Shown: piece by piece, positions 10,708 through 23,349 of the stretch | How positions within the stretch are numbered: position 1 is the first letter of the stretch | Layout of the letters: the number at the start of each line of letters is the position of its first letter | Assembly (NCBI RefSeq): GCF_000485595.1 | Contig: NW_014577514.1 | Location: 29,274-76,773, forward strand | Source: Priapulus caudatus | Taxonomy: Eukaryota > Priapulida > Priapulimorpha > Priapulimorphida > Priapulidae | Direction: 5' to 3' | DNA: 47,500 nt | The notes under the pieces: generated by a model | Database searches by the model: none | The model's input: the letters and a program-made list of their open reading frames with translations, nothing else | Told to the model about the DNA's origin: nothing | Made by a program: the position numbers and the translations under genes

Positions 10708-12165
10708 TTTTGCCTGCAGCCAGGCACGCTGGCACACGAACTTCAGCCACACATGTTGACATATACAACAAAGAAAAGAACGCAAATGCACGAAACTTCA
10801 ACCGCACACGAAACAACCCTGAGTAAATATTTGTCATAAACAGGCACGGTACAACCGCATTCTATCTTCACGTTTTCACTACCACGACAACATAGGCGAT
10901 GCTAACAATACTATCGACCTTATTATAAGTATCCCCGCAACGCCGCTAAAATTGCTGACGCATTGTGTGAACGCGGCCCTGTGTCAAAATTTCGCGACAA
11001 TAAGCCAACCCGTGCGTCGATCGACGTTTCTCACGCGAGACACACACACATGCATCTAACGAGGTACGACAACCCAAAAATACGATTTATTTTACCACTC
11101 TAATATTTTCGAAGCCGATAGCGTGCCAGTTCGTTTGGAGAGCAAAGCCAGACTATTTATCTACGATGTGGTAGCGACGGACTATGCGACTGTTCGCATG
11201 CGAAATAAACTCAGTGGCAGAAACCGCCACCGATGTTATTTCCGATAATTCTAGGTTCAGCGAATAGAGCAAACTGCATCTGGCGTGCGGTGTCGTGGGA
11301 CCCCTTTACTGCATAACTAATAGAAGCAGCGTGATCAAAGACGTAGCGTGCTATAACTTACGGGAGCAGTTTCCACCCCGCTAACATGACAAAGATTTGA
11401 TTTGCCCCTACTCTTTTTAAGCAAGGTTAAATTCATTGTAACCGAAGTGGTTCGAAACTATATGTACGGAATAGCATCCATTTCTGTAACGCCCTTTAGG
11501 TTTTTATAAGTATTAACGAAATGCTTATTCGTCACTTCGTTTTTTATGTAAAGAGATGCGATTTTATCTTTCCGTGTGCGATGTCACTGTATTAAATCAC
11601 GATTTTATTTCGCTAATTCTTCCCTCCACTGAACAAACGAAATGCTCGTGCGACACTCGCTCCCAGTTCATCAACATCCTCACCAGAAATCCCTGATTCC
11701 GTAACCATCCCTGTTGCTTATAGCCTGTATAATCTTTCTAAAAATAGCCATGCACTAGTTTCATCGCATCCTTGTTCATGCGTCCTCACTCATTCTCTCA
11801 TCTGGACTTATTTGGTCTGTGTCTAGTACAAACCACTCTTTGAATTCCGAGATACCTCAACTTTCTAGCGATTGTCGCCTCTTCCGATCTAGTCGTCAAC
11901 GGTTGATCACGTGTTTCCACACGAGCTGCTTCCGTACTCGTGATTGAACGACGAGCGCTATGTGCGAGAGAAATCCATCCATTACCCTTGATCTGTCGTA
12001 TAAAACGAGCGAAATTCCACAGATATTTTGCGTCGGTCATGGCATGTAGGCTATGCAGCTGCGGATTCGGCGAGGCGTGCTAAAACGATTTCCTATTTCC
12101 TCGTAGACACTAGACTCGGCCGTGGATGGATTTGTAATATCGTGTGTACATGAGCAGGTGGGTAA
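10708..12165. other. Single-copy insert in block II; no gene recognised
   Basis: About 1.46 kb with no counterpart elsewhere in the window. It has mixed composition and lacks the dense one-base indels of the repeated modules, so it is probably well polished. It sits where the other blocks carry module C. I see no transposon termini, tRNA or rRNA motifs. The only frame worth naming is the antisense one at 11798-12040, listed separately. It could be original flanking DNA caught between duplications, or an insertion. Confidence 0.6.
11798..12040 (-). CDS. Orphan 80-codon frame in single-copy insert, doubtful
   Basis: A frame of 80 codons on the minus strand, with ATG at 12038-12040 and a stop at the low-coordinate end. 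The predicted product is basic, has mixed composition and is not low-complexity, unlike the repeat-derived frames. I recognise no domain, signal peptide or membrane segment. No splice context can be judged. It could be a chance frame, an exon fragment or a relic of a mobile element. It is listed only because it lies in the cleanest part of the window. Confidence 0.12.
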   Translation of the reverse strand: MTDAKYLWNFARFIRQIKGNGWISLAHSARRSITSTEAARVETRDQPLTTRSEEATIARKLRYLGIQRVVCTRHRPNKSR

Positions 12166-12282
12166 GTAGGCGGATAGGCAGGCAGGCAAGCAGGCAGGCA
12201 GGCAAGCAGGCAAGCAGGCAAGCAGGCAAGCAGGCAAGCAGGCAAGCAGGCAAGCAGGCAGGCAGGCACGCACGCACGCAGA
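12166..12282. repeat. (GCAGGCAA)n octamer minisatellite
   Basis: Tandem GGCAGGCAAGCAGGCAAGCA units, grading into GCACGCACGCA and GCAGACAGG before the decamer repeat starts. It occurs only in block II. Cys/Ala/Leu-rich antisense frames and Arg/Gln-rich sense frames here are repeat artefacts. Confidence 0.93.
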
Positions 12283-12975
12283 CAGGGTCAGCCTCCCTCA
12301 ACCTGCCTCACCCTGCCTCCGCCTGCCTCAGCCTGCCTCAGCCTGCCTCAGCCTGCCTCAGCCTGCCTCACCCTGCCTCAGCCTGCCTCAGCCTGCCTCA
12401 GCCTGTCTCAGCCTGTCTCAGCCTGCCTCAGCCTGCCTCAGCCTGTCTCAGCCTGTCTCAGCCTACCTCAGCCTGTCTCAGCCTGCCTCAGCCTACCTCA
12501 ACCTACCTCAGCCTGTCTCAGCCTGCCTCAGCCTGCCTCAGCCTGCCTCAGCCTGTCTCAACCTACCTCAGCCTACCTCACCCTGCCTCAACCTGCCTCA
12601 GCCTGCCTCAGCCTGCCTCAACCTACCTCAGCCTGTCTCAGCCTGCCTCAGCCTGCCTCAGCCTGCATCAGCCTACCTCAGCCTGCCTCAGCCTGTCTCA
12701 GCCTGCCTCAGCCTGTCTCAGCCTGCCTCAGCCTGCCTCAGCCTGTCTCAGCCTACCGCACCATTACCTGCAACCTACCTCAGCCTGTCTGTACCTGCAG
12801 CCTCCGCCTTCAAGCCTGCCTCAAGAAGAAAAAAAATCCTGGCATCAGCTACCTCAGCCTGCCTTCATGCCTGTCTCAGCCTGCCTCAGCCTGTCTCAAC
12901 CTGACCTCAGCCTACCTCACCCTGCCTCAACCTGCCTCAGCCTGCCTCAGCCTGTCTCAGCCTGCCTCAGCCTGT
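12283..12975. repeat. Long decamer minisatellite GCCTGCCTCA
   Basis: From about 12291 to 12750 the 10-bp unit runs in unbroken phase for about 46 units, with only substitutions: GCCTGTCTCA, GCCTACCTCA, ACCTACCTCA and CCCTGCCTCA. An interruption at about 12750-12860 matches that of the short tract in block I, and more decamers follow to 12975. The absence of indels over 450 bp contrasts with the neighbouring modules. The 277-codon frame through it (10-residue period) is an artefact of a unit repeated in triplets. Confidence 0.95.
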
Positions 12976-15004
12976 AAATATATCGCCTCACACTATTCCC
13001 CAAATGCAATCACTAGAAACAACACGCCTCTCTCGCTCAAGTGATAAATAATAATAGGAACGCCGCAGGTAATCACTATACACCACGCCTTAGCATCCGA
13101 GTGCACTAATGACTCGAGGCCGGATCTGCCATGGTTAATTCCGCGTAACGAGTCGGCTCTCATCCTGCTCCGCAGCAAGTCCAGTTTTCGCCTGAGCTCC
13201 TACACCCTATTCCAGCGATACAACTCGGCTCTGACCCTTTGAACTACTATAGTCCTGTTATTGTCCAGCGCCCGATCTTGCTTGTGATTCCCACTCGTCT
13301 AGTCCCGATACACTTCTCCTTTCTACCTTTGAGCCGACCTACCTTCACCCCGCCGAGCGCCTCCGCGAACACAACTCTAAGGTACGGAATTACTTGTATT
13401 CGATTACGCGACAGCGCTGCGCGGCGGCGAGTCGAGTGTAATGACTTGGAATATCTGTGTAGGTTTCGTAGAGTTGTGTTTTATTTTGATGATCCGATGA
13501 GGTATAGCTTAGTAAATCCCTGAGCGACGGTAAGTGGGATTTAGGCTTAGGAGGATTTTACAAAAAGGGCGATCAAACTGAAGTGAACAGAAGTTACTGC
13601 TGCGATAACACACTTGACACTATTTGTTACATTTTTCGATTTTACTTTACCTGGCGGGTAAATATTTGTGAGATTACAATATTTTTAATCGGTCTATATT
13701 CATCTTATGCATGCGAATTTTTTTATCTTGCAAGTTTTGTAATCATATCTGTTTATAAACAGCAAGACTAATACAATTGAAACTATTAGATATTACTGTT
13801 ATATCAAAGGAAATAAACTAGTATAAGCGCGTTGGCTATTTCTATAAATACAGTTATAGACAATCAACTGATGGCAACCACACGATAAGCGCGATTAATA
13901 AATTCTTACTATACGCGACATCATATAAGGACCATCGGACTATACTTTAATGATCACGCGATATCTTACAGCTAGCACAGCATGATGATCTTAACAGCCT
14001 AACAAATCTAAGAGAGAACGACGCAGTCGCATCATAAACCCATAGACCAACTCAGAATTAATAGCGCACGCTACGCGACTTTTTCTTGTGGCATATATCT
14101 GCTTGGCATAATATTCTACACATATCTTCTGCGCACCCCTACGGCCTGTTCTATACAGAGGAATATGGGCAACTATACGTTCAGAGTGAGTTCAATATAA
14201 CTACATAGGCGCTTGTTATAGAGAGGACAACCTGACTTTACAGATGACATTTAAATCTCCTGATCATTTTCACGGGAGCACAGAGTCCGCCTAAACATAG
14301 CAAGTAATAACTTTCGTTCTGCTCTATGCCATTTAAGGTCATGTTACATGACATAGACAGCTTGACGCTTGTAACACAAACCGTAACATTCTCTGGCTCA
14401 TTAGGAGCGAAACTAGACGTAGTGCCCAATTATATGGACGTTTAGATAATGCCTAAAGCTAATTCTATAGATAGCATATATGCTCTCCATCTAACTTGTT
14501 CTTTTCATTTCTACGTGTTAAATTATATCGCGTGTATTCTGTCGACTCGACATTCAGTCCTTTTGTCCGTCTGTCCGTCCGTCCCTTTCATTATTCTATT
14601 AGTCATCTATTAATAGGGTGCGGTAGGCGTGTAGGGGGTATCCACGCACGCCGAAACATTAGAGAGCAGAGAGCAATTCACGCAGGACAAGCAAATATGC
14701 GCCCCGTAAAAAGCAGCACTGCATGTTTTCGTGAATGTATTATGGGGACACCTGCGTTGCTTTGCGTCATTGGGGTTCGCAATCAATTTGCGACAGCCGC
14801 CACGCGAGACTCAACTGCATTCATTTTATTGTTAGCTGTATCATTATCCTACGAGCATTCCTTGCAAGCACCGAGTCCATGCGAGTGTTAGCAATTGTTA
14901 GCAAGCGCGAATAAAAACGAAAAGAGACGTAATGTTATTTCTAAGCGATAGCTATGTATGAGGCGAAAACGATTTTAATAGAGATTAAAAAGCACGACAA
15001 ACGA

Positions 15005-15711
15005 AATATATATATATTATATATATATAATATATATCAGAAGTAGATAATAGGGAAGAAGCTGTGACTTTAATAAACACGGGAAATTCGTCATTTACTA
15101 GCCTTAGAATACCTACGATTTACTACGCGTTAACTCAAACCAACTTGAGCTCTCAATCGTACACAGTGCATTCGCCTAGCATCGTGCGAAATCGTTTCGC
15201 TCGTATACACCGCCAATCCGGAAATACAGACTAAAACGCTGGGAGATTGGAGCTGGAGCTGCTGCTAGATTGCGGTGGGCGTGCGTGCGTGGGGCATACA
15301 GCGGTAAATAGGTCAAAGATTAGCTCGTCGAGTGTTGCCTCGATGTCCAATCTCCCAGCGCGCACACCGCATTGCGACGGGCACAAGTGTGCGCGAGAGT
15401 CGTTAGTAGCTGCCTATTGTTCAAGTTAGGCGGGTTATGGATTCGTTTTTTGCTGGCAACAGAATGGAGAATCGTGTCCATACGTTTTAGTCTGTATCTC
15501 CGGATTGCTGGTGTATACGAGGAAACGATTTCGCACGATGCTAGGCGAATGTACTGTGTACGATTGAGATTAAGTTGGTTGAGTTACGCGTAGTAAATCG
15601 TAGGTATTCTAAGGCTAGTGAATGACGAATTTGCCATGTTTATTGAAGTCCCACTCCTTTCCTATTATCGACTTCAAATATATATATATAATTATATATA
15701 TATATATATTT
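15005..15711. mobile_element. Foldback (MITE-like) inverted-repeat element, copy in block II
   Basis: Same architecture as the block I copy. The left arm is about 15005-15239 and the right arm about 15483-15711, both ending in TA-rich sequence. The inner inverted pair is CTGGGAGATTGGAGC near 15239 and TCCAATCTCCCAGCG near 15347. No coding capacity is seen. Confidence 0.7.
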
Positions 15712-16312
15712 CAACGTTCCCTTGTCGATTTCAACCAGGTTTATTTGAAAAATTTTCGAAATGTTGCCATTAGTTCTGATGAATTTGGACAATTCGCTAA
15801 AAAACGCACTTGCCTTAGTGCCTCTGATTTCCTCCAGTGCGGATTCCAGCTAATATACATGTCTGCGCATGCGTGGTGAATACTAGAAGAGATATACACT
15901 CACGAACGGGCGCATGTGCATGCAACTGCGTGTTTGTATGCATTTGTAATCGAATAAAGCACTTTCCAGTTCATCTCGCGCACACTTCTATACACACACG
16001 CATACATCTCTACACGCGCGCACATATCGAAATGCGCACATACGCAGAAAGCAATACTATAATAATAGCAAACCCGTTTAAAAAACACCCCCCCCCCTCC
16101 GTTTCTGAAACACGCATGCCTGTCTCCCTCTTTATTTATACGGCAGTACATTCGTTGAAGATGCTGATAGAAACGAGTCAACATAAACTGAAACCAATTT
16201 CACAAGGAGGCACACGAATTCCACATCGTCACTAAAGCATAGCTAGCCTGCAGCGTTTAGAGCAGGGTTCAGACAAAAATATACAGAGGGCTGTGGATGG
16301 CAGGTTATGGTC

Positions 16313-16385
16313 GTATATATATATATATATATAGTATATATATTATTATCATATATATATATAATACCATATACATGATTATCAT
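16313..16385. repeat. Interrupted (TA)n microsatellite
   Basis: Homologue of the tract at 7469-7535, in the same position relative to the TGGCGTGAGAATTACAG sequence that follows. Confidence 0.9.
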
Positions 16386-16710
16386 TATGGCGTGAGAATT
16401 ACAGTGTTGTAAAATTGACAAATCAATGGTTTGCCCGGTGAGGCAGTGCCTGCTACTTAGCCATAAAACAGTCCTGTACTTTACCTACAACGCGCTAGCT
16501 ATGATTTATTCACGAAACAATCTCCGCACACACGATTCGCTCATCATCGCCAATAACCCTACACCTGCACCTGACACACACGGGCATCTACATCCTCATT
16601 ATATACCCCTCATCATCAGAAGCTTAATATAAACGACAGGATGACACTCCATCGCCTAATTTAAGAGTTCAATCGCTTCAAACGGACGCCGTAAATCCAC
16701 ATATAACGAA

Positions 16711-17490
16711 GAAGTTCGTCGTCTAACGGAGTGTTCAGTTTAAGTCGCACATGTGACGCGCTATTGCCCGTTAACCAGCAAGTAAATAGTCAACGTCACC
16801 ACCCCGCGTGGATCTCACTAGTGATATTTCGATTTTCCGGTCGCGTCAGCATGCCAGATGCTGTATGACCCTGACACTTGCGTTGACAAGGCATGCTGGA
16901 CGTGTCTCTCCAGTGACACAGGGGAGATTAATAATGTCGTATGCATTATCTGACGAAGGCGGAGTATTTTTACCGACCCTCGTCGGCATTTGATGGTTTC
17001 TATTTGATTATATCCAAGCAACAGTTATGACATTCTCGCTAATAGGAACGCACCGATGGTATTATATTCGTCTGCCAGTAAATTTCATGGCTCCCAGTTT
17101 GTTGCTATGGTGTACAGTTTATTTCCATATTCGTCAGCGAAATAAGGGTACAACTAGCGTTTAATTTTTTAAATATCCATTCATCAAAACGTTTCATACA
17201 TTTTTACTGTCTTGAACATAGTTCAATGGCCAGCGGATTAGTGTGATTTACTCGCATTATTTTTGTGCGCAGGCAATCGATCGAAAACAAGTACAGATTT
17301 CCTGTTAATTTTTTTGATGTTAAACATCGCATGTCGATTAAAACCGTTTAAACATTTTGAACCCATTATTTTGACAGTGTTTCACGCGCAGACGAGGCAG
17401 TATTTCCCTCACTCTCGCCTTGCCAGGCAATCCCACACTGTATATACGCCGTATTTGCGGTCTTATGCCATGTCAAATGCCGATTACCCA
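16711..17490. repeat. Module A, copy 3
   Basis: Third AT-rich head module, starting at GAAGTTCGTCG. Anchors match the other copies, including the 138-bp dimer at about 17120-17400. A 61-codon frame at 16808-16993 is not conserved in phase with other copies. Confidence 0.85.
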
Positions 17491-19805
17491 TGCCCGCGTA
17501 GCATGGCACCGGCTCCGTGTTACCCCAGACCCTGTTACTGTATACGGTGTACTCTGCGGTACCGGTTGGTACACCATGCACAGCGTCCTCAGTGTATAGG
17601 CGTGTCACTCTGAAGGACGGTTGTTTATCCCATGCCAACCTGTCGTCAGTGTATAGCGGTGTACTCTGAGTCGGTTGTTTATACCCATTGAACACCGTCG
17701 TCAGTGTATAGCGCGTGTACTTCTGGCCGTACGTTGTTATCCCATGAACACCGTCGTCGTGTATAGCGCGTGTACTCTGGGTACATGTGGTTATATCCAT
17801 GCACACCGTCGTCATGTATAAGCGCGTGCTACTCTGGGTACGTTGTACACCCAATGAACAGCCGTCGTCGTGTATTAGCGCGTGTACTCTGGATACCGTT
17901 ATGATACCCATGCACACGTCGTCAGCTGTTACAGCGGTGATACTCTGGGTCGGTTTATACCCATGAACACGTCGTCAGTGTAATAGCGCGTGTACTCTGG
18001 CGTACGGTTGTTATACCCATGCACACCGTCGTCGTGCTATAGCGCGTGTACTCTGGCGGTACGGTTCGTTATTGCATGAACACCGTTCGTCAGTGTATAG
18101 CGCGTGTACTTTGGGTACGGTTGTTACACCATGAACACCTCGTCAGTGTATAGCGCGTGTACTCTGGGTACGGTTGTTATACCCTGAACACCGTCTCAGT
18201 GTTATTCAGCGCGTGTACTCTGAGGTACGGTTGTATTATATCCATGACACACCGTCAGTCGTGTATAGCGCGTTACCTGGGTACCGCTTGCTACCCCATG
18301 ACACCGGTCGCTCAGTGTATAGCGCGTGTACTCTGGATAACGTTTTACTTATACCCATGCCACACCGTCGTCAGTGTGCGCGTGTGTACTCTGGGTACGG
18401 TTGTTACACCGATGAACACCGTCGTCGTGTATAGGCGTGGTTACTCTTGGATACCGTTTTTACCATGACACCGTCGTCAGTGTATGCGGCGTGTACTCTG
18501 GGTTACGGTTGTTACACCCCATGAACACCGGTTCGGCAGTGTAATTAGCGCGGTGTACTCTGGATACCGTTATCTATACCCGATGCACACCGTCGTCAAG
18601 TGTGCAGGTCGTGTACTCTGGGTACGGTTGTGTTACACCATGAACACCGTGCGTCAGTGTGTATAGGTCGTGTGCTACTCTGGGTTACGGTTGTTATACC
18701 CATGCACACCGTCGTCAGTGATATAGCGCGTTTATTCTGGGTACGGGTTTTTGTTATACCCATGCACGGCCGTTCGTCAGTGTATAGCGCGTTGTACTCT
18801 GAGTACGGTTGTTATACCCATTTGAACGACCGTCGTCAGTGTATTAGCGCGTGGACTCTGAGTACGCGTTGTTATACCCATAAACAACCTCGTCCAGTGT
18901 ATGAGCGCGTGTACTCTGGGTACGGTTGTTATAACATGAATCACGTCGTCGCAGTGTTATAGGCGCGTGTACTCTGGGGTCGGTTGATGATTCATGCACC
19001 CTGTCTGTCAGTGTATAGCGGTGTACTCTGGTACCGTTGCTACACCATGAACACCGTCGGTCAGTGTATAGCGGTGTACTCTGGATACGTTATCGTATAC
19101 CCGATGCACACCGTCGTTCAGTGTGCTCAGCGTGTGTACGTCTGGGTACGCGTTGTTACACCCAACATGAACCCCTGTTCGTCAGTGTTAGCGGCGTGTG
19201 ACTCTGGATGACCGTTATTATACCCATGCCACACCGTCGTCAGTGTATAGACGGCGTTGTTACTCTGGGTACAGTTGTTTACACCGATGAAGACACGGCG
19301 TCGTCCAGTTATAGCGCGTGCTACTCTAGATACGTTAATTTATACCAATGCACACCGTCGTCAAGTGTTGCAGCGTGTGTTACTCTGAGGTACGGTTGTT
19401 ACACCCATGAAACACCGTGTAGTGTATAGCGCGTGTACTCTGGGTACGGTTGTATATACCCGATGCACCACCGTCGTCGTGTATAAGCGGCGATGTACAT
19501 CTGGGCTACGGCTTGTTATACCAATGGCACGCCGTCGTCAGTGTATAGCGCGCTTACTCTGGGTACTTGTTATACCGTGCCACCTCGTCAGTGATATAGA
19601 CGTGTTTACTCTGGATACGCGTTGTTATTACCCATGCCACCGTCGTCAGTGATAGCGCCGTGTACTCTGGATTACCGTTATTGATACCCATGCACACCGT
19701 CGTCAGTGTATAGCTGTGTGTACTCTGGTACCGTATTATACCATGCACACCGTTCTGTCAGTGGTATAGGCGTGTCTTGGGATACCGCTTATTATACCCA
19801 ATGCA
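17491..19805. repeat. 55-bp minisatellite array 3
   Basis: About 42 units of the 55-bp repeat. Distinctive units follow the order seen in arrays 2 and 5, for example AACCTCGTCCAGTGTATGAG at 18886-18905 and ATAACATGAATCACGTCGTC at 18931-18950. Positions 18139-18532 are identical base for base to 37361-37754 in array 5. It ends in degenerate units at CACGAACACCCCCG. Confidence 0.94.
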
Positions 19806-20610
19806 CGAACACCCCCGTTCAGTTGCATCGCGTGCGGCGCGTGTAACATGGAATGACCGCCAATCAACAAAACGTGTTTCTGCGCCCTCCGGATACGCCG
19901 TAAATCACAACATTCGCTTATTCGGTTACTGTCGCTTCTACCATCGCTCACGCACCACCTCTCACGGCCAGCAAGCCCCGAGGCAGCAGCCGGCAACTGA
20001 AGCCACGATCGATACTGTTGGCTCAGGCCCGGCGCATCGGAAAGGCCCATCAAGAACGCCTACGTTCAATCAAACGCTCGCTCGTTGAACGAAATCCGCA
20101 AAAATCTCAACGAAGATGAACACGCGAATCGAGATGTGAGGACACCCGCGCGAAGACGTAGCTAATGCGGAGCCAGCATCCCCAAGCTAGCATGCCTATA
20201 TCTAACACTCGGGTGGTCATTCCCGGGGGTGTGATATAGCGGCCTCTATATATACAGCGCTGTATATGCGAGGACTGCCGCACACCACGACGCACTCTCG
20301 GTAACTCTCCCTCGTGCATGACTGTCAGAGAAGCTGCATATATCGGCAGCGCCATTCATATTTAGTTGGTCGCGAGCGAACAGGTTGAGCTCCATGAGAC
20401 CGCCTGCTGGATGGAGCGTGCGTCTGTCGTCTCTCACAACACACACACACCAGAGAATCAGGATGCGCCTGCCTATATGTTTAACCTTCCAGAAGCGTTG
20501 ACAAGCGATGTCGGCGTTAAGTGTTGTGCGTTGGCGACATTGCGACATGCTGCCTGCTGTTCAGTGCAGGAGGGGGGTGGGCGGGCGAACCAAGACTCAC
20601 ACATTTATTA
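19806..20610. repeat. Module C, copy 3
   Basis: Counterpart of 2991-3755 with the same anchors (AATGACCGC, CACGGCCAGCAAGCCCCGA, ATGCGGAGCCAGC, GGATGGAGCGTGCGTC). Here it leads into a long CT tract instead of the decamer repeat. No frame is preserved relative to copy 1. Confidence 0.85.
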
Positions 20611-21620
<1,010 letters not shown>

Positions 21621-21880
21621 CATTCTCCTCTATCTCATCTCTCTTCACAACACAGCACACACTACACACACAACACCAACACACAACACACACCACAGTA
21701 CACACACACAAAATATATATATATATATATTATATAAGAGGTGCGAAAGAGAAATGGGGGAAGAGAGAGAGCAGAGGGAGAGAGCGCCGAGCATGTGTAT
21801 ATATATACATACATATATATATATTATTATATATATACATACATATTATATATATATGTGCGTATATGTATATGAGGCAC
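21621..21880. repeat. Compound (CA)n / (TA)n / (GA)n microsatellite cluster
   Basis: CA-rich repeats (about 21640-21712), then TA repeats (21713-21735), a GA-rich patch (21740-21790) and TATATATACATACATA-type repeats (21797-21870). The same succession follows the CT tract in blocks IV and V. Confidence 0.92.
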
Positions 21881-23349
21881 GTCCCCGTGGGGGCGGGTCC
21901 CAGCAGCCGCATGTGCGTGTGACAGATCCCAAGCACGCGCATCTAGACACGCTACTTGATATTGCCGTTATGTGCATCCGTCCTCCCGTCACATACAGCC
22001 GACGTGGTAATAACTAACTAGAGACAGATTCAGGTCATCGCACTAGCGCTCTCTAACGTCACGGAAGCTGCCGGCTAGCGTGACGCGTCGCTATGACGTC
22101 ACGGAAGCTGCGGGTCAGCATGACGTCACATGAGTAAGAATAAACCAGAGTTTGCTGCTGCTGGTGCTGGTGTTATATCGAAGCATGCACAGACGCACTA
22201 CTCTCTCTGCTAACATGCCATGAGGTGATGATTGATGAGGCAAGCTGGCAGCTGTAACTCTCGGTTTATCAGACAGCGCCAGTACTGGCTTCATAGAGCA
22301 CCCAGGCGTCGCCACATTTCCCGTCGCAGCTGACAGATGTGAGTGATTTCAACGCAAAAACTGACGACGTACATGGAAAACTACTTTAAGCATTTCACAT
22401 TTTTTCCTTGCGAAGTACGATTTCATTTTTTTCAAGCTTCTCGAGATAGCAGTAAGCATTGAAATTGTTAGGTAGGCTTATGCTCCCGGGTATTTACGGA
22501 ACATGCATAAATAATACATCCACTCAGAACGACAAGCGACATCATGTCTTAGCTGTAGCCGCGTGGTTGTTTTCTCACCATAACTTTATATCTTTATGTG
22601 GAAGCTTATTAAACAGATGGGGTGTGACCCGAGTTTACTTGTAGAACGGTCTAAAATATTGAAGGTAAATCAACAGGAGATGCGATAGTAGAATATTTAT
22701 GCTTATATTTATTAATGCAGTAGTGCTTTGAATAATTATTATTTAGATAAAGGCTTCGGGTAATCACTATACTCGCAATCCGGGCATATCTTAAAAATGC
22801 ATACGTTGCTATACAGGCCTTCAGATTGTTTACTAGTAGTTAAAAACCTTCATAAAATACAATGCACAATACACACGGGGACCAAAATAATTTTCAAAAA
22901 AAAGAGAAGCAAAACATATTGCAAGTTAAGAATATAGTGAATAATTTATTTGTGGTAAAGATAGAAACAGAGATGGAGAGGAAAAAATAGAGAGCGCGCG
23001 CGAGGGAGAGAGAAAGAAAGAGAGAGAGAGAGCGGGTAGACGAAAGGAGAATTTTTTTGAATTCCACAAAAAATACGAATCAACATCATCGATATGTCTG
23101 CCGCCTGCAGGGTCAATCGAATATATCATTTTCAATTTACAGGAATATTATACTATACATGTAAGTGAATTAGCATCCGCGCTCTATGAATCAATATCCC
23201 CTCACAACTGTAGACAAAGGCCAGATGCAGCCGCGCAACCAAAAACACCGCGTGTCCGGTCTCATGTAAGAATAAAATAAAGGCGATTAAAGAAGCTAAT
23301 GCATGAACTTCAATGCTTTATACTTTACGACATACTTGTTTTTCATATA
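21881..23349. repeat. Module F, copy 3
   Basis: Non-tandem sequence shared with 31301-32935 and 41041-42560. Anchors are CTAACTAGAGACAGATTCAG, GGTGATGATTGATGAGGC, CAGACAGCGCCAGTACTGGC, AATATATCATTTTCAATTTA and CGCGTGTCCGGT. It ends abruptly around 23349 after TTTTTCATATAGC, where blocks IV and V continue into module G. Antisense frames (for example 22115-22315) do not keep phase across copies. No gene recognised. Confidence 0.82.
22094..22128. promoter_or_regulatory. Pair of TGACGTCA palindromes (CRE-like)
   Basis: TGACGTCA occurs at 22094-22101 and 22121-22128, inside two imperfect direct repeats containing GTCACGGAAGCTGC. TGACGTCA is the known binding palindrome of CREB/ATF-type bZIP factors. 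The block V copy keeps one site (41257-41264) and block IV keeps none intact. Two 8-mers may be chance, and no nearby gene is visible, so a regulatory role is speculative. Confidence 0.25.

Larger units (their letters stand above)
12976..16710. repeat. Module E, copy 2
   Basis: About 3.7 kb that parallels module E copy 1 throughout, beginning AAATATATCGCCTCACAC and ending just before the next module A. It contains a foldback element (15005-15711), a poly-C run near 16088 and a (TA)n tract (16313-16385). Compared with copy 1 it has many one-base deletions. No frame is shared with copy 1 over any useful length. Confidence 0.85.

Noticed and set aside
11440-11460. Possible tRNA B-box (GGTTCGAAACT)
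   Set aside because: It lacks the conserved CC end, and no A-box or cloverleaf can be drawn around it.
12144-12977. 277-codon frame with a regular ten-residue period
   Set aside because: A 10-bp unit repeated in triplets gives a ten-residue pattern automatically. There is no start context or flanking coding sequence, and the homologous tract in block I is short.
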